Below, in pieces: positions 32,401 to 45,200 of a stretch of DNA of 64,000 bases. The stretch covers positions 186,001 to 250,000 of the forward strand of contig CM074704.1 of NCBI GenBank assembly GCA_037367355.1. The letters are read 5' to 3'. The position numbers were made by a program, and so were the translations under genes. The notes beneath the pieces were generated by a model. That model was not told the DNA's origin. It ran no database searches and saw nothing but the letters and a program-made list of their open reading frames with translations. This stretch comes from Neoscytalidium dimidiatum. Taxonomy: Eukaryota; Ascomycota; Dothideomycetes; Botryosphaeriales; Botryosphaeriaceae. Position 1 is the first letter of the stretch, and each line of letters starts with the position of its first letter.

Positions 32401-35400
32401 TTTATTTATTTATTTATTTATTCGTTTAACGTCCTTATATAAGCTAAGCTTATAAAAGACGGCTAGTCTACTAACGTATCTAGTCCGGTATTTCGACCGG
32501 GGGTTTATTCGGGTTTTCTTCGGGACGGAGTCTAGAAATAGTAGGGGCTAAGCCGGTGCTTTTTTAGAAAGAAATAAGAAAGTAAGTAAGAGAGTAGAAG
32601 AAGTAGAAAATAACGCTAAGAAAATTAGAAGAGGACGATTCTTTATAGAGAGAGACTAAAGTTAGTTTTTCGAAAGTACGTATTTAGGCTTCCGTCGAAG
32701 TAAGTTCTAATAGCTACTTTCGGGTAGCTATTTTAGTTATCGATAGAAAGCTTAGAAGAGCTTTCCGTCCTTCTTTAGTATTAAAAACGAGGTCTAAGGA
32801 GGGATTTTTCGTTTCTAGACGAGTATATATATCTTCTCTTTCGAGTTGATACTTTTTATAGTCTAGAATTAGATATCGAGGAGTTTATTTAGCCGTATTA
32901 TTATACGGGTAGCGATTAGAGGGGTTTAGTCTAAAGCGGTTTAAATAGAACTTAAAGTAGCCGTATTCTATTTTAAGCTAGTAAAACGCGGAGCTAGTTT
33001 CTCTCTCCGTAGAGAGATCTATTAACTTTCGTTTTATTTTCCAGTTAAACCGCCTTAGATAAGACTCTTTAGAGGCTATTTCCGCTTGCTTATTCGCTAT
33101 TTTTTACTACGAATTAATAAAATCTACTTGCGTTAGCATTCGAAAGAATGCGTAGCTAGTCGATTCGTTATTCGGGTTTATTTTATAGGCGTATTTAGCT
33201 AGGGAATCTGCTTCTTCGTTACCGCGATATTAAAATAAATGGGACCTATTCTAATTAAACTGAATTTCCTTTTAGGATAAGCGTTTTAGCTACGTTTAAA
33301 GCTCGTATTTACGCTAGTTATCCTAGATTTCTAGATAGTATTTTTAGACGGTAGAGCGCGGCCTAGTTATCCGCGTAGACTCTAATATCTTTATCGGTAT
33401 ATCCGTTTTTAACTACGAGTTCGAGGGCTCTCGTAAGAGCCTCTAGTTCGCCGTTATAAACTAGGTTATTATTCCCGATATTTCCTACTAAAATAGTAGT
33501 TTCGTCTTTAAGTATAGGGTTGTTTCTATCTATAAAAACGGCTAGTCCTATTTTAGTTTTATTCGGAATCGAACTTGCGTCTATATAGATAGAAATTAAG
33601 TTATCCGGAGGGTTTTCGAGTTCGTTTAGGTATTTCTTAGCTTATTCTTCTTTCGAGAGTTTAGAGACTTTAACCGAGTAGGGGGTAGATAGCCTCTAAG
33701 GTAGAAAGTAGAAAGGATTAACCGTTTTAAGGTTATACGGCTTATCTTTTAGAAAGTCTCTAATTTTTTAAACGAGCTTACTTTCGTATTCGTTCTCTCT
33801 TTCTAGAAGGCTTCGAATTAGGTATTTTCGGTCTAATTTAAGACTTCGTAGGGCGTAGGATCGGAGGTTGTTTTCTAAGCGAATTTCCGAGGGTAGGATC
33901 GCGGCTTCTATTTCGAGGGGAGTAATTAGAGCGGTTTTAAAAACGCCTAGTATTTTCCGTAGAGCTAGATTCTAGAGTATCGTAGCTTTTCGTTTAAAAT
34001 TCGCTTAGTTATTCCAGTATAAGATAGAGCCGTAATCGGAGACGGAGGTAACGTAGGCTAAGTATAACTACCGTACCGCGTTAGGTTTTAGTCCGTTTTC
34101 GATATTAGCTAGTCTATTTATCCTCGAGAGGCTAGAACGAGCTTAGTTTATTCTAATATCGACGTGTTCCTTAAAATTAAGGAGTGGGTCTAAGAAAACT
34201 CCTAGATATTAGACTAGATTCTTAGGCTTTATAACTAAACCCGTAGGTAGTTTTAAGGTAGAATCTCTTGCCGTTTTTTCTTTAGAAAAGTGTATTAATT
34301 CGGTTTTTTCGAGGTCGAATTATATAGCATTTTCCGCGCCTAGTTTATAGAGTCTTTCCGCTTCTCTTTCTAGTATCTTAATATTCTTTTTCTAGCTATT
34401 CGAGCTTGCTGTTAAAGAGATATCGTCGACGTAAGATAAGTAGGTAACGGAGTTCGTCTAAAATAGGTCTCGAATATATATTAGAAATAGTATCGGCGAA
34501 ATAGGGCTACCTTACGGTATACCCGTTTCTACGTTACTAAATTCTTCTATATTTCCGTCGAAACTAAGGCGTAATTATCGGGAATTTAAGAAAGTTCTAA
34601 TCTACGCGAGTAGATTAGTCGGAAGCTTTAACTTTCTTAAAATTCCTAGGAGTTATTCTTACGCGACGTAGTCGTAAGTCACGCAGACGTCTAAAAAGAA
34701 ATAGATATTTTTAGCTTTGCCTTTCGGTTTTCCTCTACTAAATTCGTTAGAATAAAGCAGGCGTCTATAGCGGATTTTTTAAGTCTTCCCCCTATTTATA
34801 TAGGGTGGATTAGGTTTATCGTTTCCGCTAGAAAACCGAGGCGTTTAGCTATTACTCGTTCGAGTACTTTTCCTAGGCAATTTAATAAAGAAATAACCCT
34901 ATAAGTCTTAGGATTTACGGGATCTAGCTTATTAGGTTTCTTTAAAATTACCCTATAGCTTATCTCTAGACTTTAGATAGTAGCTATATTTAAAGAGGTT
35001 CGAATAGATAAAATAAAAGGCTTTCTGAGATACGTTATAGGCTAGATTATTATTTATTAGGATATTAAATCCGGTTCGGCGTAGTTCCTTTTATTATTCG
35101 AAGACGTTCGTTCGAGCTCTTTATCTAGAATTGGCTATTCCCAGCTTAGGTCCGGCTGGTAATTTATCCAGTTATTTTCGATTCGTACGTTAGGAGGGGA
35201 TAGAAATAACGTTTCTTTTAGCGCGAAGCTTTTCCCCTTCTAGCTATCTTATAGTAGGCCGTTTTTAGCCCGAATCGATAGGATTCGTTCTATCGGATAG
35301 TATTTTATATAGGCCATTGCTTTAAAGATAGTTTTGGGGGTATTTTTACTTAGAAACGAATTCTAGTAGTCCCGTTTAGCTTTACGAATAGAGGAGAAGT

Positions 35401-38400
35401 ATTCGTTTCGAGTTTTTAGAAAGTCTTACTTATTTACGAGCTCCGGCGAGCGTCGTATAAGCCGCGTTTATCGTTTAAGGTTCCCTTAGGCCTCCGTTAA
35501 GATAGAATTCTACTAGGGTTTAGCTTTAGCTAGCGGGGTAGTTTTCGGAATAGCTTAGTCTGCTGCTTATCGTATAAGGTTAGTTAGGGATTCTCCTAGT
35601 TTTTCTAAGAGTAAGACTTCTTTTAAACGGTCTTTTAGAATCTCTAGGCTAAGATCTTTATTCTCTTCTTCTAGAATAGCTAGCTAGGGGCGTAGCTTTT
35701 CTATAAAGTTCGAGGCTTTTTCTTTAAAGATCTTAGAGAATTTATCCTAGTTCGCCTTATCGTAATTAAATCTAATTTACTTAGATTTCTCTTAGTTTAT
35801 TCGTTTATTTAATTAGATTTAAAATAAAATAGGGAAGTAGTTAGATCCGATAGATTTGAGTATTTACTAGTCCGTTATTTTATTCGTTAGCCCTCGGCTA
35901 GAGAGCGTTAGATCTATTACCGTAGGCCTATCTAGGTTCGGCCGGTAGAAGGTATCTTCTCCTAGCGTATTTAGTAGGTCTAGGTTATTAGATTTAATCT
36001 AATTAATTAGGGCGGAGGCTCCGTTCGAGGAGGGGGACCTTAGGTCCTACTACGGATAGTAAATATTAAAGTCCCCGGCTATAATACTAGGGAATTCTAG
36101 CTATTAGTAGCCTAGAATACGTTCTAGCGTATAGGGGGAATTATCGTTTTCTTATTCCTTTTGGTTATATAAATTAAAGAGGTAGAATTAGCTATTTTCC
36201 TCTATTATTTTAAGAACTATTAGGTTAGGGGATTTAGTTACCGCGGAGTTATAGTTAATATCTATTTCCGTTAGATAACGGGATATATATACTAACGTAC
36301 GCGGTCTTTCCGTTAGAGAATAATCCGGTAGAATTTAAACGAACGCGGGGTAGTTAACCGACCGCCTTTCTCTAGGATTTTCGGGGTTTGTTAGCTATAG
36401 TTCTTATATAAGAATTAGGCTAATTTTAAGATCGATTACTTTAGATAGAAGGCTCTCTATAGCTAGAGCGTTTCTATTTAAATTTACTTAAAATACCCTT
36501 AATTTATCTATAGATAAAGGGGGTTAGTTAATTCGAATTAGGGTAGTACTAGTATCGTATACCTTTAGAGGCTTTATAGCCTATAAATTTATACTTATAC
36601 TCTCCCGTAAGGTATTTCTTTTTATAGATTTCGTATATAGGTATCCTCGTATACTTAGCCGTTTCGTATCCGTTTTTAAGGTAGTTACGGCACTAAATCC
36701 CCTTAGAGATAATCCGTACTTTCTCTATCTTATAGCTTATTCCGTATATAAAAAGGCGGCTATTAATAGCCTTTTTCTATTCTTTTTCGGTGCGAAACGA
36801 GACTATAACGGATCCCGCGGATTAGTTTTCTCTTTTCTCCTTAGAGGTGGCCTAGTAGGGCTTTCCGATAGGAGAAAGACCTACGTTAAAGGTCTCTATT
36901 TCTTCCTTAATAAAGGAATCGATTAAAATATCCTTAGTCTCCCGCGTAGGGATTCCGTAGATAATAATCTTATACTAGGCCTCGACTAGTTTCGGGTTAG
37001 AATTAGGAAGGACTTTCCTAATAATATTCTCTTTTTCTAAGAGGAATTAGCTAGTATAGCCTTCGGTACCCGTAATTAGGATATTTCCCTTAAAAGAGAG
37101 GGAAGTTCCTTAGATAACGGGTTTATTTGCGAATCCGGCTCCCGCGAACGTAAGGTTTAGCTTTTACCGGAGTCGGATTCCGTTAAATTAGTCTCGTAGG
37201 CCGTCGTAGAAGACGGTAATTTATCTATCTTTAATAGACGTTGGTTTTACGAGCTTCGTAGTTGTTTTTTTAGTTAGTTTTTTATACGATACGGTTGTAA
37301 AACCGTCGTTTAGAACTAAACCTGCCGCTACCGAGGCGTAGGAGGTAGGTTTTTTAGCTAGGACTAGCTAGCTCGGCTAGGGTTTTCCCGTAGGAGCTAC
37401 GGAGGTAGCCCCGAGATTCCTCGTTTTATTCGAAAGCGTACGGAATACGTTTTCGAGTACGCGGACTTCGGTTACGAGAATCGACTTAGTAAAGTCGATT
37501 TTCCCTTTTACCGTATATTCGCGGAAGACGGTAAGAAGTTCGCTAAGGTTATTTACCTTAGACCGGTCGTCTTCGAGAACGATCGCCTTAGTAAGATAAT
37601 CGAACGCGGCTTCGATATATTCTACGGAGGTCTTTAGTTTCGAGCCTAATATATACTAGGTTCTTTTCTTAGGGCGGAATTCGAACGGGTTAGTACCCGT
37701 AGTTATCGGCGAGAAGAAGAGTCTTTTTCCTAGCGTTAGCGTAGGCTCTACTATTATCGTTATCTTCGGCCTTCTCGATAGCGGTATTACTTCGTCGTTT
37801 TCTATCTCGATATCTTTAATACTACTAGATCCCGTAGTCTTTAAGAATTCGATAACTATCGGCGTAGTCGATAGTCGAATTAGAGTCGAGGAGCGTAGAG
37901 GGTCCGGGGAATCCGAAGGGTCCGGGGGCGGGTATCCTTAGTTTTCTATACTCTTTCTAGAAAGGAAATAGTAGAAAATAGGAAATTAGACTAGAAATAA
38001 ATCGCCGGCTTTAGTTTCGTCTAAACTAAGCCGTAAATAAACGAATTTCGGGCGAGCGCGGGGAATTTTCTTCGTTACTTTCTCCCGAGAAGTAATAAAG
38101 CGTCTTCGGGGCTATTCGATTAAGCTTTTTACTTATTTTCGGTTATTCGCTTAGGTGTAGGGAGGGTAAAAACTCTACGTATACGGGCCGCGGAAAAGAG
38201 GCAGAACGAAGAAGAGGAGAAAGCGCTTCTTCGCCTTAGATTTAAATGCGTAAACGCGCTCTAAATCTAGTATAACTTCGTATAGAGATACGCGTAGGTA
38301 TTTTTAATAGACTAGGAAGATTTCGTATATTTTCGAGTCGATTTAGGAATTTAGTAGGAATGCGGAGGTTAAGAAAGGCGATTCGGCCTAACGAGGTCTC

Positions 38401-38546
38401 TTTTCTACGCGATAGCGCAATAGCGCGTATAGCTACGAAGCTAAGATTCGAGAATCTAGCTAAGGAAATCGAGAGCTTTCGATAGATACCGGTCTTAGCG
38501 CTTTTTCTCGGGGTCGAATTCGAAGGTTAGTATGTTTATATATTTG
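32401..38546 (-). mobile_element. Non-LTR retrotransposon (Tad-like LINE), RIP-mutated, 6.1 kb, nested in Copia
   Basis: Flanked by a 12-bp duplication and ending (3', left side) in a short TTTA repeat, the minus-strand equivalent of a TAAA tail. Mutated domains read on the minus strand in the order 5' to 3': a gag-like region (about 37.9-36.8 kb), an apurinic-type endonuclease motif (SIIAGDFNIYYP, near 36.06 kb), reverse transcriptase (ETGIP and SPISPILF near 34.51 kb, YVDDIS near 34.43 kb) and RNase H (IYIDASSIPNKTKIGLAVF, YNGELEALTRALE, RVYADN near 33.58-33.35 kb). Endonuclease, RT and RNase H in this order match the Tad1 clade of fungal LINEs. Length suggests a full-length copy. Stops at former Trp/Gln codons show it is inactive. 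Confidence 0.87.
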
Positions 38547-38558
38547 TTATTAGGCTTA
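38547..38558. repeat. Right 12-bp target-site duplication of the LINE
   Basis: TTATTAGGCTTA, partner of 32389-32400. It marks the 5' end of the LINE. Confidence 0.85.
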
Positions 38559-38934
38559 CTAGGGTCGATATATTCGAATATTTTATTGGATTTCGCCTTA
38601 ATTCTAATAGTATTAATCTAGTCTTTCTATTTATTAGGGCTAGTTAGTATAACTAGTATATGTAAGGCTATTATAGCATATATACTAGTATTTAACTAGC
38701 CTTATATAGCGTAGTCCGTGCGTAAAGAAAGCGTTCCTTAATAAAATAACTAAAGAGCTTCGTACTTTTAGATTTAAAGAAGGCGTACGACTCTCGATTA
38801 AGTACTTAAATACTAGATAGTAGTAATAGTAGGATATGCCGATACTACTATATATATTATTACCTAGATGCTATAGATTAACTTATATATATATATTACT
38901 CGGAAGGTATTAATACGCGGGCCGGGCTTATAAC

Positions 38935-39141
38935 TATTAAACTAGGTAGTTAATAGGGTGCTATATTAAGTAATAATAATAAGTAGAATAAATAAATTAG
39001 TATACTAGTAAAAAATACCGAATAAGGGTAATTATATATATTTAGTATACGCTAATAAGTAAGCGGAATTGGTGGCGGAACTAAGTGTGAAAGGAACGTG
39101 CTATAATGGAAAAACAATGACTGCAACACCAGTGTTTGACA
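38935..39141 (-). repeat. 5' LTR of the Copia element
   Basis: 207 bp. Its left two-thirds are RIP-mutated, while from about 39068 to the end it is unmutated (GGTGGCGG, CCAGTGTTTGACA). Followed at 39142-39146 by the AAGGT duplication. Confidence 0.87.
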
Positions 39142-39146
39142 AAGGT

Positions 39147-41289
39147 AGATAGTGGCGCGTAGACGAAGAAAGACTGGGCAAAGAATCTTTTTCCCGCGGC
39201 GTGCCCACTTACTTGCCAGACGGTCCATCACTTCTTTCACATCAGTTGTCGATATGACATCGTTCTATCGTTACCGCTATGCTGCCCTTCTCGGACCGGG
39301 TTCTGGTTTCGCAAGGCGTGGAGCCCATGCTATCACGTTCCGAAGACTATGGGATCATCCCCACCGCGCGATTCTCGACTCGCGCCCTGGTCCCCGGAGA
39401 AGGTTACACGGAGAAGCATGAGACCGGCAAAGATGCCAAGGACAATGGTAACGATAACAAGGAGATTTCTCTAGTACAGGGCTGCGGCGGGCAGACAATC
39501 ACGGATGGCCGCCACCAGACAGCTGCTACCAGCTCGGACCGGCCCTTTTTCAACGTTCGCCCCCCACTCAAGCCGCCATTGCGTACGTAACCAACATTCG
39601 TTCCGCTTCCATCTCCAGAATGGAGCAGACTCACGATATCATAGGCGACCGGCGGTGATTGGTTTTGTTTTGTCTAGGAGGGAGCTGGAAACAACTGGCA
39701 TGAATTGCCAAAAGAGTTAATCAGGGTGGGAATCGCTTTATAATGAAGTATTCTTATTCTCTGCTTTATTTATATTGCTACTGCACTGCTCCTTCAAACT
39801 GTGTCTTCTCTTCGTTTTTACGCAACGCAAGTGAAATTCCACTAGTAAAACTTATTCCTTTTTCCCTTTTCTTTCATTTTTGAAAACGATGTAAGTGCTA
39901 ATTGATCATCAATGGTAGAGAAACGGTAAATTATTAAAAGATATACTATTAATATATTCTGACATTCCGGATCATTGACTGAAGAAAAGATAGCTTCCGG
40001 GCTCGACTTTTTAAAATGTGATAGCAAATTGACTACTTTACGCTTGTCTTCCCCTTCACTCCTCTTAAACTCGCTTTCAATTTTCCACCACTCATCACGA
40101 CCTGCATCTCTCCAAAGAAGCACCGGAGGGTCACTTTCGACTGGCGCACGTGGCACGGTCAAAGGCTGATTGGACGGGTGAAGCTACCGCCGCGCACATC
40201 CGACGGCCTGCACAGGATTTCGCGCGCGCTATAGTCCAGACACACTTTTCACTTCCTTGTGCGCAAGATGATCCGAGCAGGTTTTTCACGTCCTTCTGCG
40301 TCGATGAGGACGCGAAAACCTCCAACCAAGGCTAGCGTTTTCTACCCGGCGTGAAAAATCGCCGGTAATCTGCAATGACGAAACCAGCGGCCCTTTTCGA
40401 CCCCGGAACAATCGTTCCTCTTGCACCGTTTGGAAAGAGAGCAGTGACGATGACGACGATGAGGCCTGCCCCCTCGAACAACTACAACGACAACTCATCC
40501 GCTTGAGTCGCCGACGCGCTGATGAGCATCGGACCAGGCTACTGCTGCGACGCCTCACCAGCCGTCTTCCCTTCCACCGGCGACCTCGATCGGCACACGG
40601 GCGCGTCACTTGTGCGGTAGCAGCAACAACAGAATGCACCCCAGCTGCATGGACCCGTAGGGGATGCGCTGCTGAATGTCGCAGACTCGCGGCCTTGACC
40701 GGCGTTCGCCGATGTCTCCTCGGTTTCGGGTATCAGCCTTTCCCGGCGCCCCTCGAACTGAAGTTGTAAAGGAAGCTGTTGCCTGGAAAAGTGCGAAATG
40801 CTGTTGCCTGGCGGGTTGAAATTAGAATGGCCACGAGTCATTAGCGTACCGCGCCTCGTTTCCATCCATCGCCCAGGCGTTGAACTTTCGCTCGGCTGAT
40901 GTCGGACGCGTACTCTTGTAGCCTGTTGAGGCGCACATAGCACTCCACCTTCGATGGCTTAGCGCTTGAAGGGGCCAATGGGCGACCGAGGATGTAGCCG
41001 GGCATGTGATGCCCCTGACTGCAATGCGGTACAAGCTCATACCAGCATCACTTGTATTCCCAACTCAACAATTGCAGGGATTGGCCAATTGGAAGCTCAG
41101 CCTGCTGAAAGCTAGCTACATTGGTTCGCAAGGGCACTGGCCACGGAGAGGCATTAGAAATCACAGAAGCCCGGAGAGGGTTTCCTTGATCGCTCTCCCG
41201 AGGAAGGTAACAAACTAGTGCATTTGTCAACGCTATAGTCAGTGTCTTCCATCGGGTACCTGTGTCTTCCGACTCCGGGAAGACAGTGA
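39147..41289. other. Gene-poor stretch with possible unrecognised coding pieces
   Basis: No gene can be named. Three pieces have gene-like texture. 39279-39590 (+) encodes a 103-aa frame ending in a Pro-rich tail, and a possible GTACGT donor lies inside its end. 39842-40162 (-) encodes a charged 106-aa frame with LLWRDAGRDEWWKIE. The frame ending at 40769 (+) is open from about 40305 and includes ESSDDDDDEACPLEQLQRQL followed by Arg-rich sequence. None has a clear ATG or a domain, so they are recorded only as candidates. Confidence 0.3.
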
Positions 41290-41297
41290 TATAAAAA
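41290..41297 (+). promoter_or_regulatory. Putative TATA box of the short-chain dehydrogenase gene
   Basis: TATAAAAA lies 61 bp before the ATG at 41358, a plausible distance for a fungal TATA element. Inferred from sequence and position only. Confidence 0.4.
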
Positions 41298-41357
41298 TCA
41301 GACCTCTACAGCCATCGGTAGAAACTGTAGAAATCACAACGTCGATCAACATTCACA

Positions 41358-42273
41358 ATGGCCTCTTATCTCGTCACCGGATCCTCGCGCGGCATCGGAC
41401 TTGCCACGGTCACCGCGCTTGCGTCCAGGCCCCGCGACTGAAGTCGCTAAGGTGTTCGCGTCTGCTCGTACCGAAACCGACAGCCTGAAGCAGCTGATCG
41501 CTGGGTCGGGTTGTCGCGTCGAATGGGTCCCTCTGGAGGTTTCTTCCCGTGAGAGCGTCGACCGGGCATTCAGCAAGGTTTCCGAGTCTCTGGGTGAGAG
41601 AGGCCTCGACGTGCTTATCAACAATGCCGGTGTGGGCAGTAAAATTAGCAAAACAGAGGATATGTAAGGATTCCGGCCGCTCGCACAACAAACGCAGAAC
41701 TAACTTGGAATAGGACGGACCTCGAACATGTTTCAAGGTCAACGTTGGAGGCGCGCATCTGGTCACGAGCACCTTCCTGCCGCTGCTGAGAAAAGGCGCT
41801 TCCAAGAAAATCTTCATGATGTAAGAATCAGGATAAAGAGACTTTAAGAAGAGACACTGACCCTTCTAGTTCTACAACTCTCGCCTCCCTGGCTTTAGCG
41901 CCCGAATTCACGTTCGCCCCAGCCCCGGGCTACAAGATCTCGAAGGCAGCTCTCAACATGCTTGCTGTTCAATACGCCCTGGATCTCAAAGACGAGGGCT
42001 TCACTGTTGTCCCACTCTCGCCGGGAGTAAGTGTTCTGGCAGTCCAGATGCGCTCCGGTGACTTACAGCTACTGATTGCGCGAGCAGTATGTCAAGACCG
42101 ATATGGGTGGCGGATACGGTGACATTACGCCGGAGCAGGCCACCAAGGCAGTGCTCGACATCGTCTTCCGTGTTACAGGCGAGGACACTGGCAAGTTCTT
42201 CGATGTTCATGTTCCGGAACTAGGGAATTCCCCGGGCCCAAACAAATACCTGGGCGGGAACCTACTGTGGTGA
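41358..42273 (+). pseudogene. Short-chain dehydrogenase/reductase with two apparent frame breaks
   Basis: ATG at 41358 begins MASYLVTGSSRGIGLATVTALA, with the NAD(P)-binding TGxxxGIG motif. Four exons: 41358-41663, 41714-41820, 41870-42026 and 42088-42273; introns of 49-61 nt all have GT...AG. Further SDR motifs are DVLINNAGVG (NNAG), the catalytic YKISK (Tyr-x3-Lys) and PLSPG. The frame is lost twice. At about 41430 a run of four C seems to hold one extra base, since SRPRD-stop becomes SRPATEVAKVF in the next frame. At about 41732 a run of three T seems to lack one base, where HVF followed by KVNVGGAHL is expected. Everything else is intact. Either a young pseudogene or two homopolymer errors in the assembly. 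The substrate cannot be told. Confidence 0.8.
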
Positions 42274-45200
42274 AAGGAGATGACGGGAGAGTCTTTCAAG
42301 CACGAGTTTTTGGAAGACATTCTACATGTAGCAGCTGGAAGAATGAAGAAACTCGTCACAATTACTAATACTAAACATTGCCGCGTGTCTCTACTTCTTC
42401 AGTTGCTGTGCTTCCTACTTCCCTTTGGAATTATGACAGCATCACCAGCAGCCAACATTAGTATTACCATGAAGTAAGAGCCAATATTTGATGTTCTTCC
42501 CTTCGCGGCGGACAGAAGGATATAGAAAAGGACAAATGGCTCGGTGTTCATATCTCGCGCCGTATGTCTAAACGAAGCTATTTCTTTCCGATATAGCTCC
42601 CTCACGGGCGCATGCGGGGCTGTCTATCTGCATTTATTCTACACGAGGGGGAAATCCTCTTTCAACCCGGCCAGAACCCCTCCTCTCTGACTGGGCTATT
42701 CCTTTCTTTTTACAGGTAGCGGCTGCCATGACAGCCCTACATTCACCTACAAGCTTGATCCCTTTCAGTCCTCATCCTCGTATTCATCCTCATCTCCGTG
42801 GTCCACCTGGTTCCTCTTCTCGGCTGCCATCCCAGATCATTTCATCGGCTCGACTGAAGTGCTGAGATAGTTTAAGGTGCGAGAACCAGGTTGTTGCCGT
42901 TTTGACTCATTATTCGTAAAGAGAAGGGAGTGATAATCTGCGGTTTCGGCCCTTTGGAGCATCTGTGCCCTGCCGTGGTGGCAATAAGGGCAGGAGAGGA
43001 GGAGAAGCATATGCCTTAGGGTTCATCTATGCCAGCCACATGGGCAGGCAGGGCTAGGTCGCCCTGGAACATTCCGCCCGGAGAGCAGTTCAACATGCTC
43101 GGTGCATAGTAGAGATGCGAGTGTGCGCTATCGTTTAGATAGGTCACTGTGGAAATGGAGTGTATAAGCGTTCCCCGCTTTTAGTACTGGGTAGTCAGTC
43201 TCTACTGACAAGGTTGCATATGGCGTCGCCCTGAAAGAAGGCAACGGGCCATTCTTAGTATGCTGTCTGAGGGACGACTCTGTTGGTCGTGGCGGACGTT
43301 CTCTACCTAAGGCATCGTGTTTACTAAGCAAGGAATCCCAGAGGTACGAACCATCCACCAGTCAGGAGCGGGGCCGGTCTGCAGGCGTCCCCATCGAGCG
43401 GGATCGAACGAGCGGAACTTCGAACAACGGATTGCGGCGAGGCAAAGAGCTGCGCCTGCGGAGTGGTGCGGTCCGGGCCTGAACCGGGGAATGATCGCCG
43501 CGGGAAAGCGCCGGGTTGATAGCGAAGGCATCGTATAAGCGTGAAGCGCGGCCGCGCACCAACCCAAGCAACTCTCGCTCTGGTGCTCGCCGCTGTAATC
43601 CCTGCACCGTCGCTTACTCTCGCCGACCGGAATGTGGCCCGGACTCGCGTGAGATGTAGCAGCGGGCGATTTCAATGGCCGGGAAGCCGGCCGTCTGTTC
43701 CATCGGCGGCTGCCGGGCCTGACGGGGCTGACGGCATGGGCTGGGCGCGCGAGCTCGTCATGCATGCTGTCAGCATCCGCGTCGATCGTAGGGCGGGGAT
43801 GTTGGCAAGAGGAGGGGCGGCAGGGGTGGGAAAAAGGCACGGAAGGGGTTTTCTGAACAAGGCAACGAACATCGCATCGGAGTGTTGGTTGGGCGGAGTG
43901 TGCGTCAGAGGGTGCAGCGGGCACTGGGCGGAGGACGGACGGTGCATGACGGTTGAGTGATGAGTGTAGAGACTGGCAGACGCAGAGAGCCCCAGCGTAG
44001 CATTCTCGATGGCCTAGGTTCCTGGTACTTAGTCAACAGGAGTATGTTTAAAGTAGTCTTAATCCATTTCTTTCGCATGAATCTAACAAGCTGCCCATTA
44101 GTAGGAGGCGCGTGGTAATGGATATACTGGCGATTATGGTTGGAGAGTTTCGTAGCTCTGAGCAAACATTAGCCTTGAGCGGGGTATAGTCTAAAGGGTG
44201 GCGCATTGGGGTTATGGGCCGAATGTGGTTGGAGTAAGCACTAAGACGCTATGCTGACCCCGATGCCGTAATACCTTAGAGAGGGCGTCTTCTATCTTCG
44301 TCCATGTTCAGTCTCGAGGGTGAAACACAGCGATTGGTCATAGTACTACATTAGAATCACGTGTAGAGAGGGATCGGAGTAGGTCTATCCGTAGGCTGTC
44401 CATGTTAACAGAGACTAGGGGGGCCTATATCCTAATAGGATACTATAACATGCTAGCAAGCTGCTGCTGGCCTTTCCGCTGGAGTATAGACGGGTTCTGC
44501 TCGTTAGACTCGTATCGATTAGAGAAGTACGAAATGGGAGATCTGGGCAACCAGTAGCATTTGCGGGATTCTTAATAATTAGAGACGTACCGCTCCGGCC
44601 TTGGGAGTTGTAAAGGGTTGCGACTCGATCCCGGATATGATAGGTATTTGATGACATTACAGATCCTGGGCATCACAGGTATTGATGAGACCAGACAGAC
44701 ATCCATATGGATGGTCACCAAGCCAGACGCGAAGGGCCGTGGCAGTCCCGCAAATTCCCAGACACTCCTGAGCCTCGAAAGTTGTAGAGCTAGGGTTATG
44801 GCGCGGACAGCGATGGAGACGACAAAACGACATGCTGGGGACGCTCTGTGCGGATGAAGACGCAGGCGGAGTGGAGGGCGGCAGCGGTAGCATCGAGGCG
44901 GTTTAAACGGCGTGTGTACGACGGGCTTAGCCGCGCGTTGCTTGGCGCATCTACTCGAGGGTTGATGACTTATCGTTGCCCGGCCATCAGACCATCCGAC
45001 TATTCGACCATCTGACTATTCTGGCGCTTGCGCTTGCGAGCCACGAATCTTGACGGCGAGGATATTGACTGAAACGGAAAAATGGCGGGCCATTAACGGT
45101 GCAGGAGTCCCTCCGTTCGCTCAACGCTCTTCCCGCGCTCTCCCACCACTCGTATCCTTGCGGTACCGCGTCACGGGCCGACGCGACACAATCGCGCCGC

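Larger units (their letters stand above)
27341..39141 (-). mobile_element. Copia-type LTR retrotransposon, RIP-mutated, with a nested LINE
   Basis: Bounded by two 207-bp LTRs and a 5-bp duplication (AAGGT). The polypurine tract next to the left LTR (reverse complement of 27548-27557, GAAGGGGGTG) and the primer-site-like GTTATAAGCCCGG inside the right LTR show that it lies on the minus strand. A mutated Copia reverse transcriptase motif (FFFVDDIIV) is readable near 28980-29010. Subtracting the LINE and its duplication leaves about 5.6 kb, a normal Copia size. The LINE sits only ~380 bp inside the 5' LTR. The interior is AT-rich, has essentially no CpA/TpG and contains many stops, so it cannot be active. 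Confidence 0.87.

Noticed and set aside
27341..39141. AT-rich block as a centromere or mitochondrial insertion
   Set aside because: The block is bounded by LTRs and a target duplication, and mutated retroelement domains can be read throughout.
43307..43924. 205-codon minus-strand open frame
   Set aside because: Arg/Pro/Ser-rich, overlapped by several similar-length frames on both strands, no motif or splice sites; typical chance frame in GC-rich DNA.
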